In this document: positions 1 to 10,688 of the stretch, one piece after another | Position numbering within the stretch: the first letter of the stretch is position 1 | How the letters are laid out: every line of letters begins with the position of its first letter | Assembly: GCA_028565635.1 (NCBI GenBank) | Contig: JAOXYB010083609.1 | Span: forward strand, 3,253-40,180 | Reading direction: 5' to 3' | Length of the DNA stretch: 36,928 nucleotides | Origin: Phoronis ovalis | Taxonomy: Eukaryota; Phoronida; Phoronidae | The notes under the pieces: model-generated | The model's database searches: none | What the model was told of the DNA's origin: nothing | What the model saw: the letters and a program-made list of their open reading frames with translations, nothing else | Made by a program: the position numbers and the translations under genes

Positions 1-769
1 CAAGAGCAGCAGAAGTAAAGATGGCGATGACAAGAGCAGCAGAAGTAAAGATGGCGATGACAAGAGCAGCAGAAGTAAAGATGGCGATGACAAGAGCAGC
101 AGAAGTATAGATGGCGATGACAAGAGCAGCAGAAGTAAAGATGGCGATGACAAGAATAGCAGAAGTAAAGACAGCGACGACAAGAGCAGCAGAAGTAAAG
201 ATGGTGATGACAAGAGCAGCAGAAGTAAAGATGACAATGATAGGAGCAAAAGCAAAGATAGCGATGACAGCAGTACAAGCAAAGATAGCGATGGCAAGAG
301 CAGCAGAAGTAAAGATGGCGATGACAAGAGCAGCAGAAGTAAAGATGGCGTTGACAAGAGCAGCAGAAGTAAAGATGGCGATGACAAGAGCAGCAGAAGT
401 AAAGATGGCGATGACAAGAGCAACAGAAGTAAAGATGGCGATGACAAAAGCAGCAGAAGTAAAGATGGCGATGACAAGAGCAGCAGAAGTAAATATGGCG
501 ATGACAACAGCAGCAGAAGTAAAGATGGCGATGACAAGAATAGCAGAAGTAAAGACAGCAACGACAAGAGCAGCAGAAGTAAAGATGGTGATGACAAGAG
601 CAGCAGAAGTAAAGATGATGATGATAAGATCAGCAGTAGTAAAGATGGCGATGATAAGAGCAACAGAAATAAAAATAGCGATGACAAGAATAGCAGAAGT
701 AAAGACAGCGACGACAAGAGCAGCAGAAGTAAAGATAACGATGACAAAAGTAGTGGGAGTAGAGATGAT
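1..769 (+). repeat. 30-bp coding minisatellite, about 25 units
   Basis: The unit is 30 bp (caagagcagcagaagtaaag plus atggcgatga), repeated nearly perfectly from 1 to 240. A few irregular units at 241-300 follow, then regular units again to about 750. Because 30 is a multiple of three, the array stays in frame with the galaxin domain downstream and encodes ten-residue repeats. Most units are identical even at synonymous sites, which points to recent homogenisation or expansion. Higher-order copies occur: the variant unit with aat-agc and gac-agc appears at 151, 538 and 688. Confidence 0.95.
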
Positions 770-1792
770 GACCGATGCGGCAACGAACCATACAATTCAC
801 TGCTCCAGATTTGTTGCAATGGAATGGCGTATGACTCTTCAGTTTATGGTTGCTGCAATAGCAGACATTATCGAAAAAATGAATACGTTTGTTGTAGCGG
901 AGAGCTCAAAGAATCTCGTTGGTTCGCATGTTGTGATGGACGTTCTTTTAACTGGATGAACCAAATCTGCTGTCATGGTGAAGTGCGTGACGAAAATCCC
1001 AATGAAAAAATTTGCTGTGGTGGGGGAACTTACGATTCCTCAGTTTATGGTTGCTGCAGCGACAGACACTACCGAAAAGATCAGTTCGTCTGTTGTAGTG
1101 GAGAGCTCAAAGAATCTCTTTGGTTCGCATGTTGTGAAGGGCGATCTTTTAACTGGATGAAGCAAATATGCTGTAATGGTGTAGTGCACGTCGAGAACCC
1201 AAATGATAAAGTTTGCTGTGGTGGAGAAATACAATATAAGAATGTCGGTACCTGTTGTGCTGGCCAACCTTTTGACCCGATGTCTAAAATCTGTTGCGGC
1301 AATACACTTTATAGCGGTGTTACACATGACTGTTGTAACGGTGTTGGTTATAATAAAGTAACTGATATCTGCTGTGGTGGAAAAGTAGAAGATATCGCTT
1401 GGTACCTATGTTGTAATGGAGAAAGATATAATCAACTAACGCAGAGGTGCTGCGGAGGCCAGAACGTTTATAATCTGGGTACTCATATTTGCTGCAATGG
1501 GAATGACCTTTTTATTAAGGAATACGGTGCTAACACTGGTTGCTGTGGAAGTCAAACATACGACAAGTCATCTAACTTGTGTTGTAATGGCAATGTGATA
1601 ACCAAACGAAGTTATTCCGAAGCCTGTTGTGGTGATAAAGCATATGATACAAATAGTCAGATATGCTGTGAAAACACAAATGTGGGATACCAGACAGGAT
1701 CCCAAACCTGCTGTGGTGCATATCCATATGATGTGCTTCAGTACAAATGCTGTCCTAATAATCGTGTTATAAACAATACTTGGAACTGTTAA
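2..1792 (+). CDS. Galaxin-like secreted matrix protein, 5' end cut by window edge
   Basis: The frame is open from base 2 to the TAA at 1790-1792 (596 visible residues), so the first ATG of the cysteine part (824) is internal and not the start. Residues 1 to about 256 are tandem decapeptides of the type KSSRSKDGDD. From Cys259 on there are 24 Cys-Cys pairs, mostly in the pattern xCCxG with Tyr-Asp often between pairs, plus single cysteines at residue 259 and at the C-terminus. Regular di-cysteine repeats are the hallmark of galaxins, known from coral skeletal matrix and also found in molluscs, where some have other roles such as host-symbiont defence. The signal peptide must lie upstream of the window. 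The charged Ser/Lys/Asp repeats in front of the galaxin domain would suit binding of mineral or other matrix polymers, but that is inference. No intron is seen in the visible part. Confidence 0.85.
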   Translation, partial: KSSRSKDGDDKSSRSKDGDDKSSRSKDGDDKSSRSIDGDDKSSRSKDGDDKNSRSKDSDDKSSRSKDGDDKSSRSKDDNDRSKSKDSDDSSTSKDSDGKSSRSKDGDDKSSRSKDGVDKSSRSKDGDDKSSRSKDGDDKSNRSKDGDDKSSRSKDGDDKSSRSKYGDDNSSRSKDGDDKNSRSKDSNDKSSRSKDGDDKSSRSKDDDDKISSSKDGDDKSNRNKNSDDKNSRSKDSDDKSSRSKDNDDKSSGSRDDDRCGNEPYNSLLQICCNGMAYDSSVYGCCNSRHYRKNEYVCCSGELKESRWFACCDGRSFNWMNQICCHGEVRDENPNEKICCGGGTYDSSVYGCCSDRHYRKDQFVCCSGELKESLWFACCEGRSFNWMKQICCNGVVHVENPNDKVCCGGEIQYKNVGTCCAGQPFDPMSKICCGNTLYSGVTHDCCNGVGYNKVTDICCGGKVEDIAWYLCCNGERYNQLTQRCCGGQNVYNLGTHICCNGNDLFIKEYGANTGCCGSQTYDKSSNLCCNGNVITKRSYSEACCGDKAYDTNSQICCENTNVGYQTGSQTCCGAYPYDVLQYKCCPNNRVINNTWNC

Positions 1793-3478
1793 ACAAGACC
1801 TGATGACAAAAAATAATATGATTTTATTATATTTGTAAAGCTTGTTCTTTTTAAACGATTGTTCTTTTATATTTTAGTCGTGCAAATATTGATTTACAGC
1901 ACTTTATCACATATTTATATATCATTATAATTTTGATATTTATAAAACAAATACATCAGGCAGATAAACGCCGTATAATTGAGGATGTTGCTTTGGATAC
2001 TGACATGTATGACGAACGTACATAAAAGATATACACATACATACGTACGTGATCAGCTTTTAATTAAAGTTCAATATAATGGATATGGTACGGTAACAAT
2101 GATATTGATATATTTTATTATCTGCTTTAGTTTTCAGCTTGCTTACAAATAAACACATTTGAAATGATATACATGTATGTGGATTTTGTTTTTAAATTTC
2201 TACTATTTCTCCACGTTTTGGCTAGCTAAATGACCTTTTTTCAAAAAAATACATTCAAAACGTCTCTCACCTTTTTGCCGCTCTTTCAATCTTTCTTGAC
2301 ATATTGAGATATTTTAAGTTATTTTGAAAAACAAATATTGCGTCTAAATGTTGAGTGATGTCTCTATTATATATTCATTTCCACCTGGTACAAAAAAAGG
2401 TGGAACCGATGGTCTAAAGCACCCTTGCCTGAAACTGTCTGTATCGGATTTTGTGTATGATTTTTGAAAACTTTGATATACTTAGCATTTTTATGAAAAT
2501 GTTTCAGCCATAATTAACAATCATTCTAAAATAATTATAACGCGACATGTCACATCAATAAACATGATCATGCATTTTAATATCTATCTTTATACTTATT
2601 TATATTTAGAATAATATGTACACGATTTAATGATGTTTAATTTTCAACCCGGCAATTACCAAATGATTAGGTTTCTTGATTGATAGCATCCATTTGTCAT
2701 AGAATACTTTTGAACCGATGTTAAACCATGTATATATATTGACTATTCAATGATAGTATTGGCAGGGGAGTAGTTTACATAAATTCGTATATAATTTCAA
2801 ATCAGAAGATAATTCCATTATACTGATCACGTGAACTACTAGTAAATGTAGAAGAACATACGAGCACCAAACTTGACCAAAGGGATTTTTAGTGGCCATA
2901 TAGTTACACTTTACTCATTTACACTTTTCATAATAATAGTTTCAATAATAAAACTGTTCTTACTATCAACAATGCGGATTATTCAAGACTCAAAGTGGCA
3001 TATATTATACTTAAATAACGATCTACCTAGTTACCAACCAGTAAAATGTTTATCATCGTAAACGAATTAACTGAAATGTCAGCTTGTTATTCTGTTGTGA
3101 ATTGTTTTATATTGATTACCTTAATGTATGAAGCGTGGAAATCCTTTATTACCAAATTTCCGACGATGATATAAGCCTCATTTCATTATCAGCAATTAAA
3201 TCATTTCATCAGCAATAACATAACTTTCACACCATTTTCATAGAAATTACTATCACACTCAGCTGCATCTACGAGTTTCATCTGCGACTCGGAATTAGTA
3301 TAAAATAAAAGACTGACCCTTCTGAATATCTGATGAAGCAATCAGTTATTTGGTTTGTAACGGGCTACCCCAGTTAGCGTAATGCGAAACTTATTAATAA
3401 CGAGTGATTTATTCATAATAACTGTAGACATTACACCCTTGAATTACAAAAATAATCACAGCTAAAACATAAATACAT
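1793..3478. other. Galaxin 3'UTR and AT-rich intergenic DNA
   Basis: No convincing exon is seen on either strand. Short open frames here have no recognisable domain or splice context. A small acatacatacgtacg run lies near 2038-2050. Confidence 0.6.
2148..2153 (+). terminator. Candidate poly(A) signal of the galaxin-like gene
   Basis: AATAAA lies about 355 bases after the stop codon in an AT-rich stretch. No GT-rich downstream element is clear, so this is only the best candidate. Confidence 0.4.
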
Positions 3479-3851
3479 AATCAGAAGAGGATAATTTGTT
3501 AGGCTTTACATAGCAAACAAACATATTTTTTTACATGTTTCATGCGTAGATAAACCATTTGGTAATGTAGCTTGGCCATGTCTGTTCCCCACTCACCAGC
3601 AAGCTGAATTTTTTTTAATTCACCAGCCAGCTAAAAATGCAGGGGAATTCTATCTGTCAGCTGAAATTTGCAAAAAAAGATGTTGTTTTATGGGGTTTCG
3701 CGCTTAAACTGATACATCATTTAGTGGTGTTGCTGTGGGGAATTAGATCTGTTCCCCATTACCAGCTGGATGAACTGTTTAAGATTTGCCAGCCAGCCAG
3801 ACTCGTCTGGGGAACAGATATTATAGGGAACAGACTAGATGGGTGCTTCCG
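3479..3851. mobile_element. Non-autonomous inverted-repeat element, copy A
   Basis: This stretch matches 10302-10680 over almost its whole length. Shared blocks include the start tcagaag, acatgtttcatgc, agataaaccatttggtaatg, ctgttccccactcaccagca, ttcaccagccagctaaaaat and the end gggtgcttcc. The left inverted end of copy A has lost about nine bases that copy B retains. There is no coding capacity. Length and ends fit a MITE; the superfamily is not clear because no firm target duplication is seen. Confidence 0.75.
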
Positions 3852-4523
3852 ATAATGCTGTAAAGTGTATACATGTATGGTGCTGGTTATAATGTAGTAA
3901 TATCAGATCAAATCACGTAACCACGGCATGCACCATACATGTGACTGGCTCCTCAGTATGTAGACCCCGGATGTAGACACATAAGCCTTATAAATATTGA
4001 CAGTCATGCCAGTTATATATTTTACGTTTTGCACATTCAAACAAACCGATTTCTCTGTTTGCATGAACTTAAAACAAATACATATCTACATGAGGGTACA
4101 TGTACAGTTATACTTGTATCTATAGTTTTAAAAAGCGATCTAAGACCTAATTGTACGGGAAACAACAAGTATTCGGGATTTGGAATTATTTAGTAGAAAG
4201 CTGATCAGAACGTTTGGACAGTAATTTCTCATCGACGACATCGATTTATAAACCAGTCAGAATTAAATTCGTTCTCTTTGATTTGATAGCATAATCTGTA
4301 CTAGCCATAGACAATCGTTAAACCACCATGTTTACGCAATTTTTATACTTAACTTCTTGTACTTTTGATGAGGAGTTTAACAATTAATATGTTAACATTT
4401 TATTTTGTCCTTTTTCCTTTTTTTTCATCTATAATCATTATGACAATCGCAGGAAAAATATTTCAACTCTGTTGTACTTCCTTATGTGCTCTTAAATATA
4501 TTCTGTATAAAACTCAACTTTGT
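3852..4523. other. Intergenic DNA and probable 3'UTR of the KCNE-like gene
   Basis: No gene is seen. On the minus strand an AATAAA (plus-strand tttatt at 4398-4403) lies about 120 bases beyond the stop of the KCNE-like frame and may be its poly(A) signal. Confidence 0.5.
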
Positions 4524-4856
4524 TTAAACGGTTTCTTCTGGTATTTTGGATATTGTTGGTGAGCCACGTGATGGTCTGCTCAACAAACTCGTCAACATTT
4601 TCAACTTGTCCTTTTTCCTATTTTTCAACACAAGATTTCTTCTTTCGATATATTCGTCATAATATTCGGCTTCAGCACTGTCTCTTTTAGTACTTTTTAT
4701 CTGAGCAGCGATTAAAATCATTAAGGCTGCAGCATAAAATGACAGAACAACTACAACATAGATCAATTCATTCATGCTACTGTCTCGATATTTCTCTTTT
4801 GGTTGAGTAAGTAAATAGGTTCCGTTTATCACCAAATGGTTTGGTATGTTTGGCAT
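4524..4856 (-). CDS. KCNE-like single-span potassium-channel accessory protein
   Basis: The frame encodes 110 residues in one uninterrupted exon. It has a short N-terminus with an N-glycosylation sequon (Asn11-Gly-Thr) and one membrane span at about residues 31-53 (LIYVVVVLSFYAAALMILIA). Immediately after it come a basic KSTKR patch and an acidic stretch with Asp-Glu-Tyr-Ile near residues 67-70. This order matches KCNE/MinK beta subunits: glycosylated extracellular N-terminus, a Tyr-Val-x-Val...Phe-Tyr span, a Lys-Ser-x-(Lys/Arg) stop-transfer and a Tyr-Ile a little further on. KCNE proteins are about 103-170 residues and usually have a single coding exon, as here. They modulate voltage-gated K+ channels such as KCNQ. 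The start context (aaaATG) is good. The match is by motif only; another small type I membrane protein cannot be excluded. Confidence 0.6.
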   Translation of the reverse strand: MPNIPNHLVINGTYLLTQPKEKYRDSSMNELIYVVVVLSFYAAALMILIAAQIKSTKRDSAEAEYYDEYIERRNLVLKNRKKDKLKMLTSLLSRPSRGSPTISKIPEETV

Positions 4857-7002
4857 TTTATCTTTTTTATTTTGTTAGTTATTATCTTCAAGTTATGAAA
4901 TGTTTAAAATGAACACTGCATACATCCGTTCATTTAATAAGCCTCGTTTCAGTCTCAGTCAAACGGTATAATATACAGTTCTGAGAGTCACTGGTATTTA
5001 TTTGCATAATGCTCACTGCATATATTTCTCAAGGAGGCCCTTTAATTAATACTGTCGATAAATAACGCACTTGTCACAATGTGAAGATATTCCTGAAAGA
5101 AATAAAAGAGATGTCTGAATGTTAAACTGATTTCTGCATCTATTTTTGTCACATTCAAAAGAATCCATGATAGTTGGAAGATTTAAGCTTCTTCCATTCT
5201 TAAAAATTGCTTAAATAAATGCATTGTAGCACTATATTATTATATCAATATTTCTAAATTACCTTCTGAAGAAAACAATGTAACCAGTACCTACAAAAGT
5301 AACAAACATACGTTATTACAAGCTTATGATTTACATATTTATAAAATTTGTAATATGACATCATTACTAAGCAAGAATTTGTGGTTGTCGCAGCAGACGT
5401 TCCGTTAATGTCATTTACAGCATCAGTTCTTTTCACGACATATTTCCCGCATTATCTCGGCTTGTCCATATATAGTAGACAACTTTAAACAGTGATCAAT
5501 CATGAAATAGGATTATAAGCCTTTTATAAATGGAGACCAACTGTTATTTTCTCTGGAATTAGTATATTTGTTTTACATATTACATATGTTTGGGTATGCT
5601 GCACATGATAAAATAGTAACATCAGTCCGGAACATCAACAACTATTACTATTGCGCTTGACTAAAATATCCTTGGCGATATGTCCGTGTATTCAGAAAGA
5701 TTATTCAAAGCACGCTATAATTAACAATAATTCGCAACACAGCATATTGGGTAGTCATGTTGCAAAATCTACCGTTTTCTGGTCAGAATTTTCACTGAAA
5801 CATATTCAGAAATTGATATCTTAGAGTTTTATATATCCTAGTCTCCACCAAGTGCTTGCAAATGGCACAACCAAATGAGTACAGACATGTTGACCTACAA
5901 GTCTCATAATTAAAGTAATAAATATGAAATAATTATAAGAGATTCATACGCCACATACCCGGCTATATTAATATAAAAAAACTTAATACGAAATAAATAT
6001 TCAATGTACTGAATCACATACAAGTGTATTTTATCCGTGATACGGTCACCACTCAATTTCTCTTTAAAGTAAATTAAGAGCAAGAAGTAATTAAAGCGAC
6101 TAGAAGAACTTTTCCTACTGACATGATATGTTCGGATATATCACAGCAGAACAAATAGATAAAAGTCACACGTGTACACTTACATATAGAAAAGCGGCAA
6201 TTAACCAGATAATTAAAGGATGCAACGATCATAGATCGTTTTTCATCCGTTTTTTTTAGGGGACATTGATTGTGAATGAATGATAGATAATTTAAAATTA
6301 TTATATATGAAACTAATTCATTTATGAAAGTACCACTTTGTACCATTATATCGCTAATGCAAAAGGCTTATAAAAATCTGATGTTCATTTGTACTTTTGT
6401 TATAATGCACTGACACATATTCCCATAGCTCGAAAAAGTAAGATAACATACAAATAATTGTTAAATGATATTTAGTTTATTTCAGTGCTTGGAAGTCAAA
6501 GTGTTGTAACACTAGTAACCACTGAGTACTGGTGATGTCATATGGCATTCTACTAATTATCAGAATTTGATAAATATTTAATCAGCATATAACAAAGAAA
6601 TATTTATAATAAATATTTACTTCTTACCATTAGCTTACATAATACAAACGTTCATTTTAGCCAACTGACTATTAACTTTATAATTCCAGGCATTTACATG
6701 TTTTGTATTTGTGACTTTCATTATCTAGGAAAATGAAAGCATGCTTCTTTCATAAAATCTATAATTATTTTGATTGATTTTTTACGAGATTTTAATGCAA
6801 ATATTTAAATTCCTTTCCGTATCCTGCATATATTTTACAAAAAGGAAGCTAGCTAAATTAACAGCACACGCTGCATTATACAGTATTAATTCCAGAGAAG
6901 AAAGAAAAAGTCTATAAAGCGTCGTATATTGAAGACTATATAGTAAAACTGGTAATAGGTTCAAGAATAAAAACATATTATGAATGCTCATCAATTTACT
7001 TT
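4857..7002. other. AT-rich intergenic DNA, no gene recognised
   Basis: Only short open frames without domain signatures occur. Two minus-strand frames (5254-5436 and 6074-6346) were compared with the KCNE-like protein; the resemblance is too weak to call. Confidence 0.5.
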
Positions 7003-7106
7003 TTTACTTAACACAGTACTAACCCACGTTTACTTAACACAGTACTAACCCACGTTTACTGAACACAGTACTAACCCACGTTTACTTAACACAGTACTAA
7101 CCCACG
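7003..7106. repeat. 26-bp tandem repeat, four units
   Basis: Four adjacent copies of a 26-bp unit beginning tttacttaacacagtactaa and ending cccacg. They are identical except for one change (ttactgaac) in the third copy. The array is non-coding. Confidence 0.95.
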
Positions 7107-10100
7107 TTTGCTTTATTATAAAGCATGCTACTCACCGAATACATTTAGCAATTAATTTGATGGAATTCGAATCGTATTTAATTGCAGCAGTGGTAAAGTA
7201 CTGCCAACCAACATAATCCTGTGCATATTGTAACTACGGACAATAATTAAAAAGTATAACTACCAATTACGACCCGTCAACATTTCCAGCTGTAATCCAA
7301 AGTCTTCGCCTTTTAATATGTGATGAGGGTTGAACACTATATAGACCGATATATGGTAGTCTGATAAAACTAGAGCATGAACAACGTGTTTAAAAATAAT
7401 CAATATAGATCTTTTTTAATGTCTTATATTTTATATATATAACAACATATGACGATTTGACACTCTTATTATCAAATTGCTCGAAAGTTAATTCATTAGT
7501 AGTCTGCTTTGAAAAATCCTCAGTAAGTAATGCCGCGATAAAAATACACCTTATGTGAGTTTTGTTTCTGTATGAAGTATATCACACTCCCTGTTTCACT
7601 TCCAACTACTGTGCATAAAAATACGGCAAGAATAATAACTGGTTTCTCGATCAGGCCGCTGCAATATCCTGATAGATTTTACTATAATTAAATAAAGCAT
7701 ACTCTATAGTTAATTGAGCTATGGACTTTGAAAAATCTGTGTTTCTTTAGAATTAGTAGTGTAACTAGCTATTTTATTTATATTGGTGTACTTCCCGGGT
7801 GCCTTCCTTCTGTAGAAATGTCCTTAATAAATTAATACATGTACCGGTCCCTCTGCTCTGGAGCATACCTGCATCCCGGGACCTGCATATAAATATAAAC
7901 TCCTCTACACTCCATTAATAACTAAAAGAGGATACAAGTATTTTCACTATAAGATTTGTACTTTGCAGGAAAATAGCTGTGGAAAGTGTTCAGGAAGAAA
8001 TAAAACCTCAGGCACTCACAAACATGCGCCTTTAGTAACTGAAGACTTATTCTGTCTACTCACGTACATGTATGCAAATGTGGCCTGTCTGTTTGATTTC
8101 CTACAAGATGTACTTTATTGGCGCAACATGCCATTTCCGTTCCTACGGATATATCTTCAAAGTCAAATTATTACTATACATAATAAAATACTGTCTTTAT
8201 TTTTTAAATTGTTTGCCTATGAGCTCGAAATATCTGCTTAGAAACCGTCGTCATTGTCATGGGGTTAAAATGCCATTTGCTAATGAATATATGCATTACT
8301 TAAGGGAGAGAGTACCATTCGGCACAATTGATTGGAACTACAAACTTCTTGTCAAATTTTGAACAGTTAAACTGCAAAATAACATAGTAAAATAAAGCAT
8401 TTTTGGAAAACAACGTAGTACCTATGGAAATGTACTATTCCTGTCTGATATGATTATGTAATCAACAAAGTGGGTAATTTGAGTAAACTTACTTTTTAAA
8501 AGACACATTTCAAAAACACTTATAGCTCTAACACTCCTGTAATTATAAAGCTAAAGGTGTCTCACAATTTTGCTAAATTATTAAAAAGTTATGGCCCTTC
8601 AATATTTAAAAGCATTATTTAAAAACAGAGCGAATTAAAAAAAACCCCTGAGATTCCTGTTGAAAGTATATTTTGACCAAGTTTCATCTTTGTACCTGAA
8701 GTTTGTATTTTGAAAAAAGTGAGTTTTCGTCCCAAATTTCCGAACTGATATGAAAGTCAAGTAAAGTAATATGTCATAATCCTTATATTAGTACATTTCC
8801 AACAGTGTATACTTATTTATAGTTATTCGTTTAACTACCCAAAATTAACCTCGAAGTATAAAACGTGAATAAGTTAACCGAACGGGACTAGCCGCCTTAA
8901 GTGCAGTGCTACATCATGTTTTCATTCCAACCATAATTCATACGTCATCTAATCATGTCTAATATCGATGTTTAGGGTTTAATGGATATTGAAAGCGTAC
9001 AAATTTAACTATGTTCACGCTCAATTAGCGTTGATCAAGAACATGAACTCTACTTTTTAAAATTTCTATCTAGACAAGCTGTCAATTATTATAATTGCTA
9101 CTATATTTTATAAATAAAAATCATGAATAAATAAAAACGTGGATTAATAAATGTCGAATAATTATGGAGACTTATGCATGACTATAGATACATGTAGTTC
9201 ACATAGCAGTAATTCTCATGAAAATGTTTGCTTAAATATATATGAGGCGTGAGGTACACATTCTATTGTGCTTCGCTTGTGTAAAACACCATTATAGTAT
9301 GACATCTTGCAGAACGACCCCCGGGAGAACGACTGTTTTAATAGTGGAAGTCCCCTAAAATCTCCTTTTTAATCTGGTGTAGTTCTGTGTATTCCTCGTG
9401 CAGGCATCCGACAAAGAGTGAAATTAGCAACTAAATGTAGAAAGCATGATTCCGGGGCATGATTCTATCTTGTTACCTACAGGAAGAGTATTGATATTAG
9501 GATTCGGGAACTGACCGTTAGTAGATTAGCACATTATTAATGTTATTGCACGTTGTATTCACATGTAAGCGTAGGTGTTAACAGCGATATATTAATAAGA
9601 CCATGTCTATATAATTAACATGTTACATTAATCCATTTAATAAAAGAAGTACTTCATTTGTTAATTACTTGTGATATAAAATATTACTTTAATCGCATCT
9701 GTTTATTTCAAAGTATGTCCTTTCACTCCTTAAAACAAACTGGACATCTCAACTTTTTCTGCTAAACATAATTATGGTAGCAATATTTTATAAAGACATA
9801 CCTTTATAGTTAACATTTGTGCTACATTAAAATATGATTTTAAAGTAAAATAACAAGAAAAGATACAAAAACAGCAAATCAGACATACCCCATATAAACT
9901 CTGATAAATAAGTCAATCTCTTATAACATGCACGTAACTGAACACAGCTATTTATTACATAACTTCCGAACATGAATGCAAAAACTCCATGATTTAATAA
10001 CGTACCTTTAAAAGCTTACTCTCACAAGCTATAGTAATCTTTCATATGCAAATTAGATTGATGGTAATAAGGAGGTTTGGTTGTGAGCTTGGACTATTCT

Positions 10101-10168
10101 AGGGACTTTGCTGTGCTATTTCCGCTTGTTTCCGGGTGCTATTTATAAGTAGATAGTGCGACATAGAT
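7107..10168. other. Intergenic or upstream SLC6 DNA, no gene recognised
   Basis: AT-rich sequence with no exon that could be supported. A pair of cccggg sites about 80 bp apart (7797 and 7876) may mark a decayed element like those in the SLC6 introns, but no core repeat is visible between them. Confidence 0.45.
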
Positions 10169-10183
10169 ATGCCATCGTACAGC
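10169..10183 (+). other. Candidate first coding exon of the SLC6 gene
   Basis: The fifteen bases ATG CCA TCG TAC AGC encode Met-Pro-Ser-Tyr-Ser and are followed at once by a strong donor, gtaagtag. The phase (0) fits the first firmly identified SLC6 exon at 12473. A TATA-like tatttataag lies about 30 bases upstream of the ATG. A short N-terminal exon is plausible for this family. However, a five-codon exon cannot be proven by sequence, and a TATA box so close to the ATG would leave almost no 5' leader. Treat it as a hypothesis. Confidence 0.25.
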
Positions 10184-10301
10184 GTAAGTAGCTTTGCTTA
10201 CTCTTTCAAGAATCATGAACTAAATTTGACCTTGTAATATGGGCTGTTGTCGTTGAAATTAAAAAAATAATATAAAATTAGGAGCTGAATCAGTCTTCCT
10301 A

Positions 10302-10680
10302 TCAGAAGCACCCAATGAGGATATTTTTTTATAGCTTTATACAGTAAACCAAACATTTTTTTACATGTTTCATGCTTAGATAAACCATTTGGTAATGTAT
10401 GTTGGAAAGCCATATCTGTTCCCCACTCACCAGCAAGTTGATTTTTTTTAAATTCACCAGCCAGCTAAAAATGCAGGTGAACTCTATCTGCCAGCTTGAA
10501 TTTGCAAAAAAAATATGTTGTCTCCTGGGGTTTCGCTCTTAAATAAATCATTTAGCGGTGTTAATGTGAAGAATCAGATCTGTTCCCCATTACCAGCTAT
10601 ATGAACAGTATAGGTTTGCCAGCCAGCCAGACTTGACTGGGAAACAGATATTATGGGGAACAGACTCGGTGGGTGCTTCC
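10302..10680. mobile_element. Non-autonomous inverted-repeat element, copy B
   Basis: This is the fuller copy of the element at 3479-3851. Its ends are inverted: gaagcacccaatgag on the left, and the reverse complement of ctcggtgggtgcttc on the right (13 of 15 positions). Inside are repeated ctgttcccca and ccagccag motifs in both orientations, so much of it could fold. It is non-coding and abuts the LINE fragment that follows. Confidence 0.75.
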
Positions 10681-10688
10681 GTTACTAT

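Noticed and set aside
111-959. Long plus-strand frame of 282 codons rich in MTRAAEVKMA repeats
   Set aside because: It is the +1 shadow of the 30-bp minisatellite. The frame starting at base 2 is the one that runs into the galaxin domain.
1040-1327. Two minus-strand frames opposite the galaxin domain
   Set aside because: They are antisense shadows of the cysteine repeats with no domain or splice support.
5254-5436. Minus-strand frame with an Asn-Gly-Thr sequon near its start, upstream of the KCNE-like gene
   Set aside because: It lacks the KCNE span pattern and any splice site that would join it to a span-coding exon. It is probably chance.
6074-6346. Minus-strand frame starting with an Ile-Asn-Glu-Leu segment like the KCNE-like span start
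   Set aside because: The resemblance covers only a few residues, and the hydrophobic part is broken by polar residues.
7790-7885. Pair of cccggg sites as another minisatellite-core element
   Set aside because: No tandem core and no extended inverted ends are visible between them.
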